A stretch of 64,000 bases of DNA from Sphingomonas sp. S-NIH.Pt15_0812 (GTDB lineage Bacteria > Pseudomonadota > Alphaproteobacteria > Sphingomonadales > Sphingomonadaceae): contig NZ_QLJH01000009.1 of the NCBI RefSeq assembly GCF_003951315.1, forward strand, positions 1-64,000. Reading direction: 5' to 3'. The first letter of the stretch is position 1; each line of letters starts with the position of its first letter. The notes under the pieces are model-generated. The model saw only the letters and a program-made list of their open reading frames with translations. It was not told where the DNA came from and did not search any database. The position numbers and the translations under genes are program-made. Positions 15,145-23,632 of this stretch are shown here, piece by piece.

Positions 15145-16571
15145 AGCAGCTGATCCTCGCAGCCCTTGCCGGCACCATGCTGGCCCCCGTCGCGGTCACC
15201 GCGCAGCAGGTGCCGAACGCCCAGCCCGACATGCCCGTGTCGCCCAGCGACCGATTCTATACCTCGGACCAGTTTTCCAACACCGTGTCGGTCATCGATC
15301 CATCCGCCAACCGGCTGCTCGGCGTCATCAAGCTGGGCGATCCGACGCCGGTGAACCTCAGCCCGCTGTATCGCGGGCAGTTGCTGGTCCACGGCATGGG
15401 CTTCTCGCCCGACCGGCGGACGCTCGCTGTCGTGTCGATCGGATCGAATGCGGTCAGCTTCATCGACACCGCCACCAACAGCGTGCGGCACACCACCTAT
15501 GTTGGCCGCAGCCCGCACGAGGCCTTCTTCCGCCCCGATGGCCGGGAGGTCTGGGTCAGCGTGCGCGGTGAGGACTATATCGCCGTCCTCGATGGCACGA
15601 CCTACAAGGAGACAGGGCGCATTGCCGTCCCGAACGGTCCCGGCATGACGATCTTCTCCCCGGACGGGAAGTATGGCTATGTCTGTTCCAGCTTCTCGCC
15701 CGAAACCCTGGTGATCGACACCGCGTCGAAGCAGATCGTCGGCCGGGTGAAGCAGGAAAGTCCCTTCTGCCCCGACATCGCCGCGACGCCCGATGGCAAG
15801 CAGGTCTGGCTGACGCTGAAGGACATCGGCAAGGTCATGGTGTTCGACGCCAAGCCTCCGTTCGCGGTGCTGAAGAGTTTCGCGACGGGTGCGATCACCA
15901 ACCACGTCAATATCGCGAAGACGCCGCGCGGGCAGTTCGCCTATGTGACGGTCGGCACCGAGAATGTCGTGAAGGTGTTCCGCACCGATGATTTCACCCA
16001 AGTCGCGACGATTCCGGTCGGCGCGTTGCCGCACGGCCTGTGGCCCTCGGGTGACGGCAGCCGCATCTATGTCGGCCTGGAGAATGCCGATGCGGTGGCC
16101 GCGATCGACACCGCGACGAACAAGGTCATCGCCACCGTGCCGATCGGGCAAGGCCCGCAAGGGGTCGCCTATGTCCCGGGTGCGGTGCCGTCAGGCGACG
16201 GCATGGCCGGTCTTCAACCGCTCGCCAAGGCAGGCGAGAAGGTTCAGCTGACGCTTTCCGGCACCGGACGAAGCCAGGTGACGTTGTTCGATCAGGGGCA
16301 GGTGCAGATCCTGCAAGCCGCCGTCGCAGGCCTGCCGCCAAAGATGCCGTTCGTGTTGGGCCTGGCTACCAACCCCGATGGTGACGGCCCGGTCGAACCG
16401 CTGGCCAAGTTCATGACCAACCCCGCCGGCGGTTCGATCGTGAATGCGGTTGGACCGCTACGACAGATCGTCACGCAGGCCGCCCCCGCAGGATCGCGCC
16501 GCTATCTGGTGATCGCTTCCGGTCAGCCGGACGCGGTGGGCAATGTCGTTCAACGGCAGGTCAAACAGTAA
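15141..16571 (+). CDS. Secreted YVTN-type beta-propeller, copy A
   Basis: A 476-residue periplasmic protein: signal peptide VKQLILAALAGTMLAPVAVTAQQ, then repeating propeller blades of the YVTN type (YTSDQFSNTVSVIDPSANRL, AVVSIGSNAVSFIDTATNSV, VWVSVRGEDYIAVLDGTTYK, RIYVGLENADAVAAIDTATN) and a C-terminal domain (about 370-476) of beta composition. Start is the GTG that overlaps the DUF305 stop; a longer reading from 14736 runs through the DUF305 gene in another frame and is spurious. The fusion of translation with DUF305 suggests the two work together in the periplasm. Propellers of this kind act as binding scaffolds or as electron-transfer enzymes; which applies here is unknown. Paralogue at 54911. 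Confidence 0.88.
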   Translation: MKQLILAALAGTMLAPVAVTAQQVPNAQPDMPVSPSDRFYTSDQFSNTVSVIDPSANRLLGVIKLGDPTPVNLSPLYRGQLLVHGMGFSPDRRTLAVVSIGSNAVSFIDTATNSVRHTTYVGRSPHEAFFRPDGREVWVSVRGEDYIAVLDGTTYKETGRIAVPNGPGMTIFSPDGKYGYVCSSFSPETLVIDTASKQIVGRVKQESPFCPDIAATPDGKQVWLTLKDIGKVMVFDAKPPFAVLKSFATGAITNHVNIAKTPRGQFAYVTVGTENVVKVFRTDDFTQVATIPVGALPHGLWPSGDGSRIYVGLENADAVAAIDTATNKVIATVPIGQGPQGVAYVPGAVPSGDGMAGLQPLAKAGEKVQLTLSGTGRSQVTLFDQGQVQILQAAVAGLPPKMPFVLGLATNPDGDGPVEPLAKFMTNPAGGSIVNAVGPLRQIVTQAAPAGSRRYLVIASGQPDAVGNVVQRQVKQ

Positions 16572-16586
16572 CGGAAACCCGTTCTG

Positions 16587-16620
16587 AATCGAGTATCGGG
16601 GACGCCCCCGATGCTCGATT
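16587..16620 (+). terminator. Hairpin after the propeller gene A
   Basis: AATCGAG-T-ATCGGGG (16587-16601) pairs with CCCCGAT-G-CTCGATT (16606-16620) with one T-G mismatch and a four-base loop, 15 bases after the stop codon. No T-run follows. Likely the transcript end for the exporter-DUF305-propeller unit. Confidence 0.65.
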
Positions 16621-16903
16621 CCAACTACCCATTTCCAAAATGAACGGCGATTGAGATAGCTCAGGCTTTCTCAGCGGGATCGAATATCGGGAAAGGAATG
16701 ACCTTCTCAAAATCTCGATACGATGTCCGAGTTGATACGCCGGCAGCCCTGATCTGAAACGACGGCCTCCGCCGCGCACCCGTTTAATCGCCTCAAATTT
16801 GGCCAGCGTCCTGCGCTGCAATTCTCTCGTATCCGCCCGCCTCATACCTAGCTAAGGCTATGCAGGTCCGGGGGGACGGCCATGCTATTGAAAGGGGCGG
16901 GGA

Positions 16904-18490
16904 TTGCCACAGAGTCAGGCTGCACGTCGTGCAGGCGCGCTAAGAGAATTGGCGGTGCTCGACACTCTTGAAGAGCAGGCGTTCGACGACATCGTGTTCA
17001 TTGCGTCGCGGACGTGTGACACGCCGATCGCGCTTATCAGTCTCCTCGATCATAACCGGCAATGGTTCAAGGCGCGCGTAGGCCTGGACGTGGGAGAGAC
17101 AGAAATCGCCCAGTCGGTGTGCCAGATCGACATCGATGAAGCCGATATGCTCGTCATTCCCGATCTGACCTGCGATCCCCGCACTGCAAAGAATCCGCTG
17201 GTGACCGGCGAGCGGGCGTTCCGCTTCTACGCCGGCGCGCCGCTGGTTCTGCGCTCCGGTGTCGTCGTCGGACGTCTATGCGTGATCGATACGGTACCGC
17301 GCCCGGAAGGCCTGACGCCCGAACAGTTGACGCTCCTGCGCGCGCTCGGACGGCAGGTGTCCGACCAGCTTGACCTTCGACGCGCCGGACAGATCAGCGC
17401 CCGCCTGCTGGAACTGCAATCGGCATTGATCGAAATCAGCGAGTGCATCCGCGCCAGCGAGGAGGCAGTCGAAATGACCTCCGCAGCGGCTGCCGTCGTC
17501 GGTCGCGTCCTTCAGGTGGAGCGAGCGAGCTTCGGCCTAGTCGATCCCGACGTGGAAATCGTCGATGTCGAAGCGGACTGGACCGCGCCGGGCGTCGCCA
17601 GCATCGCCGGGCGTCACCGCTTCGCGGATTACGGCGCTTTGCGCGCCGATCTGGTAGCCGGCGAACCACTGGTCATCGAGGACGTGGCGACCGATCACCG
17701 CACGTCGGCCAATACCGCTGCGATGTACGCACTGGATATCGGCGCGCTGGTGAACATGCCGGTTCTGGAACGCGGGCGCACGGTCGCCATCTTCATCGTC
17801 AATGCCGCACGACCACGGACATGGACGCCCGACGAGCTGCTGTTCCTCCGCAGCGTTGCGGACCGTCTCGAAGCCGGTGTCGCCCGCCTGCGTGCCGAGC
17901 AGCAGCAAAGCATCCTCAACGGCGAGATCAACCATCGCCTCAAGAACATGCTCGCGATGGTGCAGGCGATCGCCAGCCAGACGCTGCGCGCCGTATCCGA
18001 ACGCGAGCCCGTGGAGAGTTTCGAGCGCCGCCTAGTCGCGCTGAGCGCCGCGCATGACGTGCTGTTGCAAAAAAGCTGGAAGGACGCGGACCTGCGGACT
18101 GTTGCCGAGGCGGTGGTGGAGACGGTCGGCTTCGGCGAGCGCGTGACCCTTGATGGTCCTTCGGTGCCGCTGGGCGCGCGCGCCGCGCTGTCTTTTTCGC
18201 TCGTCATTCACGAGCTGATGACGAATGCGTGCAAATATGGCTCGCTCTGTATGGAGGGCGGACACGTCGAACTCACATGGATCATCGAGGGCAGCGGCCC
18301 CACTGCATCGCTGATCGTTCGCTGGCGCGAGCGCGGCGGTCCGCCGGTCGTCGCGCCGAGCCGGAAAGGCTTCGGCTCCAAGCTGATACGGCTCGGCCTG
18401 ACCGGAACGGGCGGAACCGAACTTCGTTATAAACCGGGTGGATTCGAGGCCGACCTGCGGGCCTCCGTCGAGCATCTGGCACAGGCGTAG
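16904..18490 (+). CDS. GAF-GAF-HWE/HisKA_2-type sensor histidine kinase
   Basis: A cytoplasmic 528-residue kinase with two GAF domains (about 15-155 and 170-325) and a C-terminal kinase core. Phosphorylated His344 is in GEINHRLKNMLAMVQAIASQ; the ATP-binding domain carries HELMTNACKYGSL and GFGSKLI. The segment SAAHDVLLQKSWKDADL is the equivalent of the HWE WxE motif with Asp in place of Glu, so the protein sits between HWE and HisKA_2 kinases. Such kinases often feed the general stress response of alphaproteobacteria. The start is TTG with AAAGGGG six bases upstream. The next gene, nine bases later, is a single receiver domain, its probable phosphate acceptor. The first GAF resembles those at 941 and 1987. 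Confidence 0.9.
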   Translation: MPQSQAARRAGALRELAVLDTLEEQAFDDIVFIASRTCDTPIALISLLDHNRQWFKARVGLDVGETEIAQSVCQIDIDEADMLVIPDLTCDPRTAKNPLVTGERAFRFYAGAPLVLRSGVVVGRLCVIDTVPRPEGLTPEQLTLLRALGRQVSDQLDLRRAGQISARLLELQSALIEISECIRASEEAVEMTSAAAAVVGRVLQVERASFGLVDPDVEIVDVEADWTAPGVASIAGRHRFADYGALRADLVAGEPLVIEDVATDHRTSANTAAMYALDIGALVNMPVLERGRTVAIFIVNAARPRTWTPDELLFLRSVADRLEAGVARLRAEQQQSILNGEINHRLKNMLAMVQAIASQTLRAVSEREPVESFERRLVALSAAHDVLLQKSWKDADLRTVAEAVVETVGFGERVTLDGPSVPLGARAALSFSLVIHELMTNACKYGSLCMEGGHVELTWIIEGSGPTASLIVRWRERGGPPVVAPSRKGFGSKLIRLGLTGTGGTELRYKPGGFEADLRASVEHLAQA

Positions 18491-18499
18491 CAGGAACCG

Positions 18500-18877
18500 A
18501 TGACCATCTCCCATCAAGGCTCCGTACCGATTGTCCTCGTCGTTGAGGACGAGCCGCTGCTGCGGCTATTCGCGGCCCAAGTAGTCGAGGACGCCGGCTA
18601 CGAACCGCTGGAAGCGGCGAATGCTGCTGAGGCTATCACGATTCTGGAGAGCAGGCCGGACATCCGGATCGTCTTCACCGACATCGACATGCCCGGCGGG
18701 CTGGACGGCATCAAACTGGCCGCGTGCATCCGCGACCGGTGGCCGCCGATCAAGATCATCATGACATCGGGGAAGCCCCTCCCGCCGCGGACGGTCATGC
18801 CGGCGGAGACGGTGTTCTTCCCGAAACCGTACCGGCAGGACCGTGTAATCGCCTCGCTCCACAAGTTGGCCGCATAA
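18500..18877 (+). CDS. Single-domain response regulator
   Basis: A 125-residue receiver domain with no output domain. Acidic pocket VVEDE, phosphorylated Asp61 in IVFTDIDMPGGLDG, Thr/Ser switch in IIMTSGK and Lys in FFPKPY are all present. It lies nine bases after the HWE-type kinase gene with AGGA upstream of its ATG, so they form an operon. It may shuttle phosphate from the kinase to another protein or act as a phosphate sink. It does not have the FATGUY motif that marks the SdrG type of the general stress system. Confidence 0.88.
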   Translation: MTISHQGSVPIVLVVEDEPLLRLFAAQVVEDAGYEPLEAANAAEAITILESRPDIRIVFTDIDMPGGLDGIKLAACIRDRWPPIKIIMTSGKPLPPRTVMPAETVFFPKPYRQDRVIASLHKLAA

Positions 18878-18996
18878 GGCTTCTTCAGATCAGGAGTTCC
18901 AGTTGACGGTCGGGGATCAGGGCGACCGGAGCATTCCTACAGCACGGTTGATTGACGATCATTGAGGGCTGGCAAGTCATGGCCGGATCGAGAGGA

Positions 18997-19014
18997 ATGC
19001 ACTACGCATCGTAA
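18997..19014 (+). CDS. Five-codon upstream reading frame (leader) before the hybrid kinase
   Basis: GAGAGGA precedes an ATG that reads MHYAS and stops with TAA at 19012-19014, directly abutting the ATG of the kinase at 19015. The kinase ATG has no ribosome site of its own within ten bases. The arrangement looks like translational coupling through a minimal leader. Evidence is only positional. Confidence 0.35.
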   Translation: MHYAS

Positions 19015-21051
19015 ATGACTGATCCGCTTTCGTTCGCCGGAGATGGCAAGGCGTCATGCCAGTTGCGCGCGTTCGATTGGGGTGAGTCCCCGCTCGGTTC
19101 GCAGGAACAATGGCCGGCGACCTTCCGCTTCCTGCTGTCGCTGATCCTCGCATCGCCGGAAGCGATGTGGTTCGCATGGGGGCCGGAGCGGCTGTTCTTC
19201 TTCAACGACGCTTACGTGCCGCAGCTCGGCAACAAGCTGACTGGTGCGATCGGACGCCGTTTCGCGGATGTGTGGGCCGACGTGTACGAGGACGTGCGCG
19301 ACGCGATCGACCAGACGTTTGCGGGCACCGCATCGAAGTTCACCGAGCGGCCGCTGCTAATGGATCGCGACGGCTGCGGCATGGTCGAAACCTTCTGGAC
19401 CTTCTCCTTCTCACCCGTACACAGCGATCAGGGCGAGATCGTGGCGCTGCTGTGCATCGCCATGGAGGAAACCCAGCGCAAGGAACGCGAGCGGGAGGGA
19501 TCGACCGCGTTGCAGCTGTACCAGGATATCGTTCGATCCGACCCCAACCCGGTGTGCGCGTTCGACGCGCACCATGCCGTGATCGCCTTCAACCAGGCAT
19601 TCAGCGACGAGTTCTTCCGGGTGTACGGGCATCGCGCCCGGCTTGGCGACACCTTCCCTGAGCTGTTCCTGCCCGACCAGGGCGTGCTTATCGGAAGCTA
19701 CCTGGATCGCGCACTGGCGGGCGAGGACTTCACCGTCACCCAGCGGTTCGGTCATCCGGATCACGCGGTGCCGATGTGGGAGATATCCTACAATCCGTTA
19801 CGCGATGCGGAGGGGCACATTGTCGGTGCGGTCCAGCATGGCGTCGATATCAACGATCGGGTCCGCGCTGAGGAGGAACTGGCCGAAGCGCAGGAACAGC
19901 TTCGCCAAAGCCAGAAGCTGGAAGCGATCGGGCAGCTTACGGGCGGAGTGGCGCACGACTTCAACAACCTGCTGACCGTCATACGGGGCTCGGTTGATCT
20001 GCTTCGTCGCGACAACCTCCCGGCAGAGAAGCGGGGCCGATACATCGACGCGATCGGCGATACGGCGGAGCGAGCGGCCAAGTTGACCAGTCAGCTTCTC
20101 GCCTTCGCGCGTCGCCAGTCGCTCCGGTCGGAGGTATTCGACGCCGGCAGCTCGCTGGAGGAAGTCGCCACCATGGTGCGGACCATGACCGGGTCGCGCA
20201 TCGTCCTCGACATCAAGGTGCCGGAAGCGGCCTTCTTCATCGATGCGGACCGCAGCCAGTTCGACACGGCGATCATCAACATGGGCATCAACGCCCGTGA
20301 TGCGATGAATGGCGAAGGGCATCTCACGATCGCGACAGGACCTGTGTCCGGCATCCCGGCGCTTCGGGGGCATGCCGCCCAAATTGGCGACTTCGTGGCC
20401 TTCACCATCACCGACACGGGAAGCGGCATCCCCGCCGATGTGGTTGAGCGCATCTTCGAGCCTTTTTTCACCACGAAGGGCGTCGGCGAAGGCACTGGCT
20501 TGGGCCTCAGCCAGGTCATTGGTTTCGCCAAGCAGTCGGGCGGAGATATCAAGGTGAATAGCTTGCCGGGCGAGGGCACGACCTTTACCCTTTATCTCCC
20601 ACGCGCCTATCCGGACGGCCGCGAGGTGATCGATCTGAAAGCGATCGAGCGGGTCGATGGTGAAGGCGTGTGCGTCCTCGTGGTGGAGGATAACGCGCAA
20701 GTCGGCGAGTTCGCGACGGCTGCGCTGGCGGAGCTGGGCTACGACAGCGTCCTGGCGACGGACGGACACGCTGCGCTCAGCTTACTGCAGGAAGACTGCG
20801 ACCGCTTCCACGTTATCTTCTCTGATGTAGTGATGCCCGGCATGGGCGGGATCGAGCTGGGCGGAGAGGTTCGTCGCCTTTATCCCGACGTGCAGATCAT
20901 CCTGACCAGCGGCTATAGTCACGTACTTGCGCAAAATGGGCAGCACGGGTTCGAGCTGCTGCATAAGCCCTACTCGGTCGAGCAGCTATCCCACGTGCTG
21001 CGCAAGGCGATCACCTGGCAAGTTCGCAAGCGAGTTGTCCCGATAGTCTAA
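19015..21051 (+). CDS. PAS-PAS hybrid sensor histidine kinase with C-terminal receiver
   Basis: A 678-residue cytoplasmic hybrid kinase. An N-terminal PAS-like segment (about 15-155, with DWGESPLGSQEQWP and FAWGPERLFFFNDAYVPQLG) is followed by a second PAS (about 165-285), HisKA with His314 in LTGGVAHDFNNLLTVIRGSV, an ATPase domain (about 415-530; GINARDAM, DTGSGIP, GTGLGLS) and a receiver (about 550-675) with Asp604 in VIFSDVVMPGMGG and Lys in LLHKPY. It has no membrane helices. Starts right after a minimal leader frame. It lies 137 bases after the receiver gene at 18500, same strand, and may belong to the same signalling circuit. Confidence 0.92.
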   Translation: MTDPLSFAGDGKASCQLRAFDWGESPLGSQEQWPATFRFLLSLILASPEAMWFAWGPERLFFFNDAYVPQLGNKLTGAIGRRFADVWADVYEDVRDAIDQTFAGTASKFTERPLLMDRDGCGMVETFWTFSFSPVHSDQGEIVALLCIAMEETQRKEREREGSTALQLYQDIVRSDPNPVCAFDAHHAVIAFNQAFSDEFFRVYGHRARLGDTFPELFLPDQGVLIGSYLDRALAGEDFTVTQRFGHPDHAVPMWEISYNPLRDAEGHIVGAVQHGVDINDRVRAEEELAEAQEQLRQSQKLEAIGQLTGGVAHDFNNLLTVIRGSVDLLRRDNLPAEKRGRYIDAIGDTAERAAKLTSQLLAFARRQSLRSEVFDAGSSLEEVATMVRTMTGSRIVLDIKVPEAAFFIDADRSQFDTAIINMGINARDAMNGEGHLTIATGPVSGIPALRGHAAQIGDFVAFTITDTGSGIPADVVERIFEPFFTTKGVGEGTGLGLSQVIGFAKQSGGDIKVNSLPGEGTTFTLYLPRAYPDGREVIDLKAIERVDGEGVCVLVVEDNAQVGEFATAALAELGYDSVLATDGHAALSLLQEDCDRFHVIFSDVVMPGMGGIELGGEVRRLYPDVQIILTSGYSHVLAQNGQHGFELLHKPYSVEQLSHVLRKAITWQVRKRVVPIV

Positions 21052-21070
21052 CCCTCCATCCATTCTCTAA

Positions 21071-21319
21071 AACGAAGGGCAAGAGAGTGGCGAGCGTCGA
21101 CTGGTGAGCTTCCTTTCGCCTCAGGTACGGCGCTTTCCCAAAATCCGTCCCCGAAACCATTTTCCCGAAATTGCCCTACGGACATGGAGTTTCGGGAAAG
21201 GCAGGATGGCCACGATAGGTCTTCGCCGAAAGGTCCAGCTGATGATCCCCCCTGCCCGCCCCTCCCGCAGAATTCTTCCTTGGCTGACCTGATCCCGGTG
21301 CCTTTTGGGTATACCCTCA
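21071..21319. repeat. 249-bp dispersed repeat, copy A
   Basis: This stretch matches 49968-50216 base for base without gaps at roughly nine positions in ten. Both copies contain the perfect arms TTTCCCGAAA (21161-21170) and TTTCGGGAAA (21190-21199), separated by 19 bases, and end in CCTTTTGGGTAT. Neither copy contains a recognisable gene. The minus strand is open in both, but the predicted protein is not family-like. The rest of the gap to 21607 holds a second hairpin, CCAAAAC/GTTTTGG near 21560-21588, and nothing else that I recognise. Confidence 0.8.
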
Positions 21320-21607
21320 GCGTTCCTACGCTGGCCGGTCCGATTTGCGCCGAAAACGAACGTCTAAAAATTTGGCTAAAATTGCCCGTCGGTCTGCCTG
21401 GAGCCCTAGCCAAGGAAGACCATACGGCACCCTATCAAACTGCACCGCAGCAGCTCCATGGGGGCGTCACATAAAGCGGACCCAGATATACGCTAACGCC
21501 TCGTCAGCGCACCGTTGAGCATCCCCATTGTGATCGCGAAATGGGAAAGTCGGGTCATTCCCAAAACCTGGTTATGCCGGAGTTTTGGGGCACCTTGAGG
21601 GCGGGGA

Positions 21608-22951
21608 TCATCCTTGTCGACCGGTCGCCAGCCGAATGGTGACGCCGAACCCGCTGCCGCTTCCCGACAGGATGGCGTTGCCGCCATGCCCGACAGCGAT
21701 TGCGCGGACCAGTGCGAGACCAAGCCCGTGCCCATCGGTTGAGCGCGACGTTTCAGCGCGGGCAAAGCGCTGGAACAGGCGTTCGGCATCGGTGCTCGGA
21801 GCGCCTGGTCCGTCATCCTTCAGCGTCACCTCGATCGCATCGCGCGTCGTTCGGGCAGACAGCGTTGCCGTCGTGCCTTCCGGTGTATGGCGCAGCGAGT
21901 TTTCCAGCAGGTTCGACACCGCCTGCGCCAGCAGGCGGCGGTCGCCCTCGACATGCAAACCGGGAGCGATGTCGGTCGCGAGGTGATGACCGGTGGCCTC
22001 GAAATCGGGGCGGTAGGTTTCGGCCATGTCGTCGAGCAGCGCCGACAGGTCGATCACGGCCATCGCGCGTCGTTTCGCCAGTCCTTCCACCTCGGCGATG
22101 CGCAGCAGCGCGGCGAAGATCTCCAGCAGGTCGTCGGCTTGACGCCGAGCGGCATCGATCGCCTCCGCATCGCCGGCCGCTGCGCGATCGAGGTGGTTGC
22201 AAAGGCGGGTGAGCGGCGTGCGCAGGTCGTGCGCGACGTCGGTCGATACCTGCCGCAGATTGTCCATCAGCGCCGCCATTCGGTCGAGCATCCGGTTGAG
22301 CGTCGCGGCGAGGCGATCGAACTCGCTGTCGGACCCGTCGCGCAGCACCCGCTGCATCAGATCTCCGGCGATGATCGCCTGCGCGGTCGCATCGATGCGA
22401 GACAGGCGGCGACGGGTGAGCCATCCCACCAGCACCGCCGCGCCGATCCCCAGCGCCAGCACCGCGCCCAGCGCTCCAGCGAACAGCGCCGCCAGCTTGC
22501 TGTCGATCGCGTCCAGGTCGCGACGATCGGCGACGACGACGAGAAGCCCGCCGGCCAAGGGCGTGGCGAGGGCTTGGCCGACGCCGGTGGTATCGCCGCG
22601 GCGAAAGCCGAAATGCTCCTGGTAGCCGGGTTCGGGCGGCGCGAGCGGGGCGATGGTGGCGGCGACCGTCCGCCCGTTGCGGTCGACCAACAGATAGTCG
22701 AGACTGGCTTCGTTCCGCGCATCCTCGCGCAGGCGGATGGCCTCGGCCACCCCCGCCAGTCCCGCTTCGCTCGCCTCGGCAACGAGCGCGCGCGTTTCCA
22801 CCGCGACGCGGTGGTCGAGCTGTTCCTCCAGCGCCTCGTGCGTCACCTCATAAGCGACCGCGCCGATCGCGAGTGTCGCCGCGGCGAAGGCCAGCGCGAC
22901 CAGCACGACGATGCCGAAGGTGGAGCGCCCAAGGCGGCGGATCATCGTCAC
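21608..22951 (-). CDS. Membrane sensor histidine kinase of the metal-efflux operon
   Basis: A 447-residue sensor kinase with two membrane helices (about 13-33 and 155-177) flanking a periplasmic domain of about 120 residues, then HAMP (about 178-230), HisKA with His241 in VSTDVAHDLRTPLTRL, and an ATPase domain with N351 in LLENSLRHTPEGT, DDGPG and GHGLGLALVRAI. The layout is that of CzcS/CusS-type sensors. It is the last gene of a five-gene transcript (adaptor, pump, outer-membrane factor, regulator, kinase); its GTG overlaps the regulator stop (GTGA). Probably senses a metal or similar stress in the periplasm. Confidence 0.92.
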   Translation of the reverse strand: MTMIRRLGRSTFGIVVLVALAFAAATLAIGAVAYEVTHEALEEQLDHRVAVETRALVAEASEAGLAGVAEAIRLREDARNEASLDYLLVDRNGRTVAATIAPLAPPEPGYQEHFGFRRGDTTGVGQALATPLAGGLLVVVADRRDLDAIDSKLAALFAGALGAVLALGIGAAVLVGWLTRRRLSRIDATAQAIIAGDLMQRVLRDGSDSEFDRLAATLNRMLDRMAALMDNLRQVSTDVAHDLRTPLTRLCNHLDRAAAGDAEAIDAARRQADDLLEIFAALLRIAEVEGLAKRRAMAVIDLSALLDDMAETYRPDFEATGHHLATDIAPGLHVEGDRRLLAQAVSNLLENSLRHTPEGTTATLSARTTRDAIEVTLKDDGPGAPSTDAERLFQRFARAETSRSTDGHGLGLALVRAIAVGHGGNAILSGSGSGFGVTIRLATGRQG

Positions 22952-23625
22952 GCGTCCCGGATCATGTAGCCCGCGCCGCGCACCGTCTCGATCGCGTCCA
23001 CGTCGAACCCGGCGTTGAGCTTGGAGCGCAGCCGGCTCAGATGTGTCTCGACGATGTTGGTCCTGGGATCGAAGTCGAAGTCCCAGACGCGTTCGAGCAG
23101 CATGGTCCGCGTCATCACCCGGCGGGGGTTGCGCATCAGCTCGGCCAGCAGCGCGAACTCGCGCGGTTGCAGGGTCACACGCCGTCCGGCCCGTTCCACC
23201 GTGCGACGATGCAGGTCGAGCACGATGTCGCCGACCCGGAGCAGGTGCGCGTCGCCGCCGCGCGGTGCCGGCCGGCGCGCCAGCGCATTGAGGCGTGCGG
23301 CCAGCTCGGAAAAGGCGAACGGCTTGACGAGATAATCGTCGGCGCCGCCCTCTAGTCCCTCCACGCGATCCGCGATCCCGCCCACCGCGGTCAGCATCAG
23401 GACCGGCGTCGCGTCGCCGGCCGCCCTCAGCGCCCTGACCAAGGCGAGGCCGTCGAGGCCTGGCAGCATCCGGTCGACCACGATCGCGTCGAACCCGCCC
23501 CCGGTCGCCTGGAACAGGCCATCCCGGCCATCGGCGCTGACCGCAACCTGGTGCCCGGCCTGGCCCAGCCCCTGCGCCACGAAGGCGCGGGTGTCGGCAT
23601 CATCCTCGACGATCAATATCCGCAT
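22948..23625 (-). CDS. OmpR-family response regulator of the metal-efflux operon
   Basis: A 225-residue regulator: receiver with Asp51 in AIVVDRMLPGLDG and Lys in DDYLVKPFAF, then a winged-helix DNA-binding domain (about 125-225) with VTLQPREFALLAELMRNP and GAGYMIRD at the end. Begins seven bases after the outer-membrane-factor stop. It likely activates the promoter ahead of the adaptor gene at 29105 and so its own synthesis. A longer frame extending to 23880 is out of context with the outer-membrane gene and is rejected. Confidence 0.92.
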   Translation of the reverse strand: MRILIVEDDADTRAFVAQGLGQAGHQVAVSADGRDGLFQATGGGFDAIVVDRMLPGLDGLALVRALRAAGDATPVLMLTAVGGIADRVEGLEGGADDYLVKPFAFSELAARLNALARRPAPRGGDAHLLRVGDIVLDLHRRTVERAGRRVTLQPREFALLAELMRNPRRVMTRTMLLERVWDFDFDPRTNIVETHLSRLRSKLNAGFDVDAIETVRGAGYMIRDA

Positions 23626-23632
23626 CGCCCGG

